Assembly: GCA_018389105.1 (NCBI GenBank)
Contig: JACATO010000648.1
Location: forward strand, 806,001-870,000
Direction: 5' to 3'
DNA from: Nautilus pompilius
Taxonomy: Eukaryota > Mollusca > Cephalopoda > Nautilida > Nautilidae
Length of the DNA stretch: 64,000 nucleotides
Shown here piece by piece: positions 58,961 through 64,000 of the stretch (within the stretch, counting starts at the first letter, position 1; every line of letters starts with the position of its first letter). The notes beneath the pieces are model-generated. The model saw only the letters and a program-made list of their open reading frames with translations, was not told the origin of the DNA and did no database searches. The position numbers were made by a program, and so were the translations under genes.

Positions 58961-61900
58961 ATGATGGATCCAAGCCTCCTTGAAACTACTACGCGAGCTG
59001 CTACGCAGAAATCGTAGCGTCATTTTACAAATGTATCACCACCGCGCTCACTTAGTTATCCACCAAATCTACGGTCACAGTTCTATGAAAAGTTATTCGC
59101 GCTGTTGTAACAACGTGATAAACGAACACCAGGATGGCTGGCAATTCCGGTGATTTGTTCAGCCAACGGGAACGTCCAGGCCACGTCTCTCTCTCGCTAT
59201 CGCTAGCTGGTAAAAAGCAAAACACCAGAAGCTACTCTCCTCATCATTTCTAAACAAAGACCAGCGACCTGACAGACAGATCAATTTAGAATATCTTTCT
59301 GGAAATATGTCCGATGTCTGACCAAGCGGCACAGCGCTCCGTTTATTTCTGCAGTAAGTGAACTGTTTACAGGTAACAACGAACTGACTGGTTTCCTTGA
59401 CGCATTCACAAAAACGATGTCAAAACGACATACCATTTACAAACGTGTGTGTGTATGCGGACTTAATAGTCTTAATGATAATGCAAAAATTATTTTGTTT
59501 CTAAAAATATTGGCAGCCAATTTTACGAAGTGATTTGTTTGTTTATTTATACTATTGTTTTTTTAATTAAACATATGCAAAATTTTAATTGGAGATTTGA
59601 GGTCTTTTTCATTGACAACTACTCGAGCAATTTCCTAAATGTATTTAATACAAAAAGGTTCTGAACAATTTAAAATCCTTATTATCAAACAGATTCAACG
59701 AGAATAATATGATTGGGGATATTAAAGTTAGTGGGAAATCGTATCGGTGGAAAGCGTAGCATCTTCTACAAGTTTTTCAGCACGAGATAACCAGAAACGT
59801 GGCTGAAGCTAAAAACATGTGTTTTAACCCTGACTGTAAGCTTCAAAATATATACGTTTAATTCAGAGCCTGGTGTCCACTTAAATTTTATAGCGTTCTA
59901 CAAACGTCTGCAGGCCATCTGCTAAAATCGAGACATATCCGTAAGATATTTGACGACTTCCGCAAATCAACGGGTTCACTGAGTATTTCAGACCCCAAAA
60001 TACCAGCGTAGAAGAACATTTGAAGAAAAAAGAAAATTATTAAAATAAAATCTGTTAGAATTTAGAATGTAAAAGAAGCCATTCTGAAACAAAAGCCAGC
60101 TAGCAACACCGTGAGGTCAATTTTATATATTATTTATTAAAAAAAATAAATAAAGTTGTGTTAATGCTTTCATACAGGGGCGAAAACTACCCTCTAAAAC
60201 CAGAACCTGTTTAAATAATAAATCGAACTCGCAGTGACCCCTGAACCTTATACGCTTCGTCGTCTTGCACCCGCGTTAAGGTTTTCCTTTGAAATCGAAC
60301 TCTGTTTAAGCCTCCCCTACCACTATATTTCTGCTCGACACTGGCTTCCTTCATCTCAACGTTCTCCCCAACAGGCGGACTAATTCCTTTCTATCGGCGA
60401 TAAGATTTAAGACGATCTTCTATTTGATTTTCTTTTTTTATTGCATTTACTTTTGTCAAATTTTAATACAGTTTATGCGTCTATTCATTGAAATTTCTGA
60501 ACCATATTGCATTGCAGTGTATTTATTTATTTACTTTATAAGTTTTAATAATCCTTGATAATTTTTAAAGTTTTATTTAGTCACATTCGTTCATTTCTAG
60601 TTTTGTATGTTTTTTTTTACGATCTCCTTCACCAGGTTGCGCCACCACTGTCACGTGAAATAGAAAACAACATAAAACACGACCCCCTCGGACTCCAGCA
60701 AACGGGACCTCTTGATATTTTCATGCCCCGTTAACCGGCGGCTCTTTACCAAAGCGTGAGAAAAGGGGGTCCAATGCATAAACCTTAGACTCGTGGAGAA
60801 ACAAATGGTTTTCCGGTGATCTATGAACCCCTAATCTCATTCCCTCGCCGTGAAGGTATCCGCCGAACGTAGTAGTCGTCTACCCTCCGTCGTACAACGA
60901 ACTCACATCATCCAGTTTCCAAGATTTAGTACCAGAGAAGCTGAGCGCTGGGATTATGGTTAAACAAGTGGATTTTTTTTTTTTAACTTCAAACATAAAA
61001 ATAAAACAAAAAGAAAAATCTAGTCAGGTTACAGGGTGAATGAAGTTCACGAGGTTAACAGGCAAAGTACTTTGCCATAAGGGTTGGCCGAATTCTGCCA
61101 ACACATTTAACAGCAGCCCAAGTTGAAATGTACTTTACGTAGATAGGAGCCTAGTTATGGAGGGTACGGCAGGAGAAAGAGAAGGGAAAACTGTTAACAA
61201 AACGGGAAGACTACAGAGCACCTTACAGAGATTAGGGGGTAGAATTTAAAGATTACTTTAATCATATTCAGTAATGTGCTGCATCCTTTGGAGCAGGACA
61301 TGGAAATCAGTTTTTAAAGAGTACAATGCAATTAATTTGGTAGATTTTACGTGACGAGGTTTTCCCATCCCAGAGCTTTAAAGAGATGATGATAAACGAC
61401 ACAGCCAAGATCAGTGACGCGTAGAGCAGCACGGACGCCAACCGCTGTAACGGTGCTATCTATATACGCTCCGGACCGGCTTGTGCGCGGAGTTCCGTTC
61501 TCAAGCCGAGGATACAACAGCTCGTCACGGCCGACTGATTACCCGAGATAATGGAAACGGTTACCGCGGAGATTCACGAGGATTTCCAAACCTTCCAGGA
61601 AGCCTCGTTATATGCTGTGATACCTAGCGACCCGTGACATAAAGATGACCCGATTGCACAGCGAGTTTGGGTGGAGCGTAAAAGGGAACAGTAGTTGGAA
61701 ATGAAGACTGGTGTCAAAAGACACAGCATGTCATTATAAAACCTACTATCTTCACAGTCAATACAAAATGTACGCCTGTACATATCATATAATTTTTACG
61801 TTTTTCATAAACAATAGGAAGAGTTAAATAACTATGTACTGCGCGCTACTACTGGGTTACAAGAAAACGATTTGCTGTCATCGTTTAGCTGCTGAGAAAA

Positions 61901-62282
61901 GTTAGCAAAACTCATATATACGTTGTCACGAGATGCGGGTGGAAGATTTTTCAATAAGTTCGTATAGATGATTTTACATGGGCCACAACATCTTAAAGTA
62001 AATATTTTCGCCAGTCTTCCCCTTATTTTCCAACTTTGCTGTTGACTGCTTCGTGAACCTGTATATCCTCTTCCGATAACGCGCACGCACCGCCACTTGC
62101 CACACCCACAATCAATAATGCGCTGCCCGATCATGCAAACCAGAAAATTAAATGCATAATGATGATGATTCAGCAGTTCGCAGATCTAATGAAAGAGCAC
62201 AGCGAAGTAGTAAAGACTTGCACCGCGACACGTCAACATCCGCATCAGACGACTGTTTGAACGAGACACACCTATGAGAAAG
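58961..62282. other. Upstream region of the GPCR, CpG-dense
   Basis: No protein-coding gene recognised. The sequence is relatively CpG-rich, densest near 60640-60960 and 61390-61600. It may contain distal promoter or untranslated exons of the receptor or of an unseen neighbour. Confidence 0.45.
61411..61590. promoter_or_regulatory. CpG-dense patch (CpG-island-like)
   Basis: By hand count roughly 19 CpGs occur between about 61430 and 61580, far denser than anywhere in the first 50 kb. Such unmethylated patches often mark promoters or enhancers. No TATA box or gene start could be tied to it. Confidence 0.35.
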
Positions 62283-62316
62283 TCCATATAATTAAGAAAG
62301 ATCAAACTAGAGACAA

Positions 62317-62326
62317 TATATATATG
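62317..62326 (+). promoter_or_regulatory. TATA-like element upstream of GPCR
   Basis: ATATATATATGGG near 62316-62328 is the closest TATA-like word, about 160 bp before the receptor ATG. It could set a start near 62350. Weak evidence in AT-rich DNA. Confidence 0.3.
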
Positions 62327-62395
62327 GGAAACAACGACTCGACTAGAAAAAAGGGCCCTATTTAGACTACCAGGGCTGATGAACTAAATAACTTC

Positions 62396-62403
62396 TGACG
62401 TCA
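62396..62403 (+). promoter_or_regulatory. Full CRE palindrome TGACGTCA
   Basis: A perfect cAMP-response element, the CREB/ATF site, 80 bp before the receptor start codon. A polypyrimidine-AG (TTTTTCTTCAG, ending 62417) just after it could be the acceptor of a 5' UTR intron. Confidence 0.45.
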
Positions 62404-62482
62404 ACGATTTTTCTTCAGCAACAGTATCGACCGAACGAACGCAGTGTATAGCGACTCCACCAGAAATATCCAAACACGAAAG

Positions 62483-63481
62483 ATGAACATCACCGAAACA
62501 AATCTGGAAATACTGCGAAAGTTTCTGACCACGGTGATCGTATGGAAATTCGCCTGTCCCCTCATGATCGCGTTCGGAACCGTGACAAACGTGCTGTGCA
62601 TCTGGATATTCTGCAAAAAGAAGATGCAGCGTGTAAGCGTCTCGGCGCAGCTCATCGTTCTTGCAGTGACCGACCTGCTCGTGCTCTACGTCGTTCTCAC
62701 GCCCAAGTGGTTCTCATACATGCACGTTTCCTGGTTCCGCTCCAGCAGCTCTGTTGTATGTAAGTTGCACATGTGGCTGAGCTCATCCCTACTGCAGATG
62801 TCCTCCTGGATAGTCGTGTTGGTTAGTCTTGACAGGTTTTGCTTCGTATTTTTCCCGCTGCATCCCTGGACCCTCAAATTGACAAACAAGAAATTTTCTT
62901 TGGTAAAGATTTTCTGCGTCTGGCTGCTGATGCTGGCCATCGATCTTCACTACCTTTACGGCTTCGGAGAGGTGTACGACGCCAAGACGTCCAGAAAGGT
63001 GACGAACTGCGGCATCCAGGACGAGGCGTACTACACATTTGTAATGGACGCCTGGCTATGGATTGACACAATCATACTTTTTTATCTGCCTTTCACCATA
63101 CTGCTCATATGCAACTCATGCATCTTGTGCAAGCTGCATAAAAAATACCCTAATACTGCATCAGAAGAGAGTAACAGCCGGCAGGTGTCAGGCGTAAGAA
63201 TGGTGCTGGCACTCAACTTTGTCTTTTTCTTCACTACCTTTCCGGCGGGACTGCTCTACCTGCGGCAGGCGGAGTGGACACGCCACAGCGACGTTAAGGA
63301 GCGGATTAACTGGTACGTCGCCTGGTCCATCAGCAACCTGGTCATGTACGCCAACAACTGCATCAACATCTTCTCCTACCTGGCGTCCAGTCCCCTGTTC
63401 AGGAAGGAACTATCAGCCGTATGTTTAGAGACTGTTCCCGAGGAATTGGAAACCCAGGAAAACACCTTGGAAATGAGGTAG
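62483..63481 (+). CDS. Intronless class-A (rhodopsin-like) GPCR, peptide-receptor type, orphan
   Basis: A 332-residue seven-helix receptor for signalling at the plasma membrane; ligand unknown. The ATG at 62483 is chosen. A GTG-led extension to 62444 lacks an ATG, and the chosen start yields an N-glycosylation site (NIT) at residue 2. TM1 has GTVTN and TM2 LAVTDLL. TM3 has the conserved Cys (VVCKLHMW) and SLDRF in place of DRY. The second loop has NCGIQ for the disulfide. TM6 is FFFTTFP without the CWxP switch, and TM7 ends NIFSYLASSPLFRKEL instead of NPxxY. The short tail is acidic (EELETQENTLEM). CpG-rich and GC-richer than its flanks, unlike FAT4. It resembles invertebrate FMRFamide/neuropeptide-type receptors in layout; the subfamily is not assigned. 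Confidence 0.9.
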   Translation: MNITETNLEILRKFLTTVIVWKFACPLMIAFGTVTNVLCIWIFCKKKMQRVSVSAQLIVLAVTDLLVLYVVLTPKWFSYMHVSWFRSSSSVVCKLHMWLSSSLLQMSSWIVVLVSLDRFCFVFFPLHPWTLKLTNKKFSLVKIFCVWLLMLAIDLHYLYGFGEVYDAKTSRKVTNCGIQDEAYYTFVMDAWLWIDTIILFYLPFTILLICNSCILCKLHKKYPNTASEESNSRQVSGVRMVLALNFVFFFTTFPAGLLYLRQAEWTRHSDVKERINWYVAWSISNLVMYANNCINIFSYLASSPLFRKELSAVCLETVPEELETQENTLEMR

Positions 63482-64000
63482 TCGAACGGATGCAAATGTG
63501 CTTCAGCACAAAAAACCCAACTGACTTTTCTGTTCGTAGTGATACTCGTCTTTTAGCAGTTTGAAAAAATACGACATTTGTAAAGTGTGTACATTGTCGG
63601 ACATGTTTTTACTTTTTAATATTTTATTTTCTGCAATAGTCCTAAGAGAAATAGACAAAACCGGTCTAAAAATATGGACAACGTAAGTCAAAACCTCGGT
63701 AAGTTTCCTGCGAAATTTTCTTTGTTTTCTTAATTACTTTAATCATTGTTACGAAGGTTAATATTGTTATTTAAAACTGATACAGTTGATTAAAAATACA
63801 AATAATTCATTAAACAAAGGTACTTCAATCAGTGCTGGTTTCCTTACAAATTTCTACAAATTATCTATTTATTTTGCTAAAATACATCAAGAGAAGAACT
63901 CTTTCTTTCTTTGTCATTACGTATATACTGTATATTTGAAATTTTGTTCAAATATTTAAAAAGGGTAACAATGGCTACAAAACCAAGCCACTTTAAAGGC
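63482..64000 (+). other. GPCR 3' UTR and right-edge flank
   Basis: No ORF of note. No AATAAA is visible before the window ends; ATTAAA occurs near 63789. The GPCR transcript end is therefore unclear. Confidence 0.4.

Noticed and set aside
63674..63706. ATG followed by a strong donor (ATGGACAACG ... CTCG|GTAAGT) as the first exon of a further gene
   Set aside because: Only nine codons and no downstream exon inside the window; too little evidence.
1..64000. CRISPR arrays, bacterial operons, rRNA or true tRNA genes
   Set aside because: The window is intron-bearing animal DNA; the tRNA-like boxes belong to SINEs without complete cloverleaves, and no regularly spaced repeats exist.

Overview
This is animal nuclear DNA: AT-rich, with long introns bounded by GT-AG sites. 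It is most likely from a mollusc. That is an inference from the mix of repeats (mariner, Tc1, BED-type hAT, tRNA-derived SINEs), from the TTATCTCCCTT/AAGGGAGATAA repeat ends often seen in molluscs, and from a peptide-receptor-like GPCR of lophotrochozoan appearance. The species cannot be fixed from the sequence alone.

Positions 1-41671 (+ strand) hold the 3' part of one giant gene, a FAT4/Drosophila-Fat type protocadherin. Fourteen exons (8653-41671) join with matching splice phases into one uninterrupted frame of about 2,598 residues. They encode the end of one cadherin repeat, 12 full repeats, four EGF modules, a laminin-G domain, a fifth EGF, a second laminin-G, a last short EGF-like module, one transmembrane helix and a cytoplasmic tail that carries FAT4-specific motifs and ends in EEYV. 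The N-terminal repeats and the promoter lie beyond the left edge. The first 8.6 kb is intron, carrying a decayed hAT transposase (1-912) and a nearly full-length but dead mariner (4917-6187, minus). Other introns hold two Tc1 fossils, a Tigger/pogo-like MITE and a SINE.

Positions 41672-62440 are intergenic. This stretch collects repeats: a Tc1 element with both inverted ends (45113-46264, minus), a broken ZBED5-like hAT (48314 to about 50400, minus), a nested inverted-repeat element next to it with an ISXO2/Merlin-like transposase end, two SINE-like elements and another Tc1 fossil. From about 55 kb the DNA changes character and CpG becomes common.

Positions 62483-63481 (+) encode an intronless class-A GPCR of 332 residues, with a full CRE palindrome just upstream. 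By hand count its CpG content is near expectation, while the FAT4 exons are strongly CpG-depleted. This fits a methylated, broadly expressed FAT4 gene body next to an unmethylated, restricted receptor gene.

FAT4 is a cell-contact receptor of the planar polarity/Hippo system; the GPCR is an unrelated neighbour. I found no convincing novel multi-gene system. The most unusual structures are the nested inverted-repeat element at 50.8-51.4 kb and the SINE-like unit framed by inverted ends at 54.8-55.2 kb.
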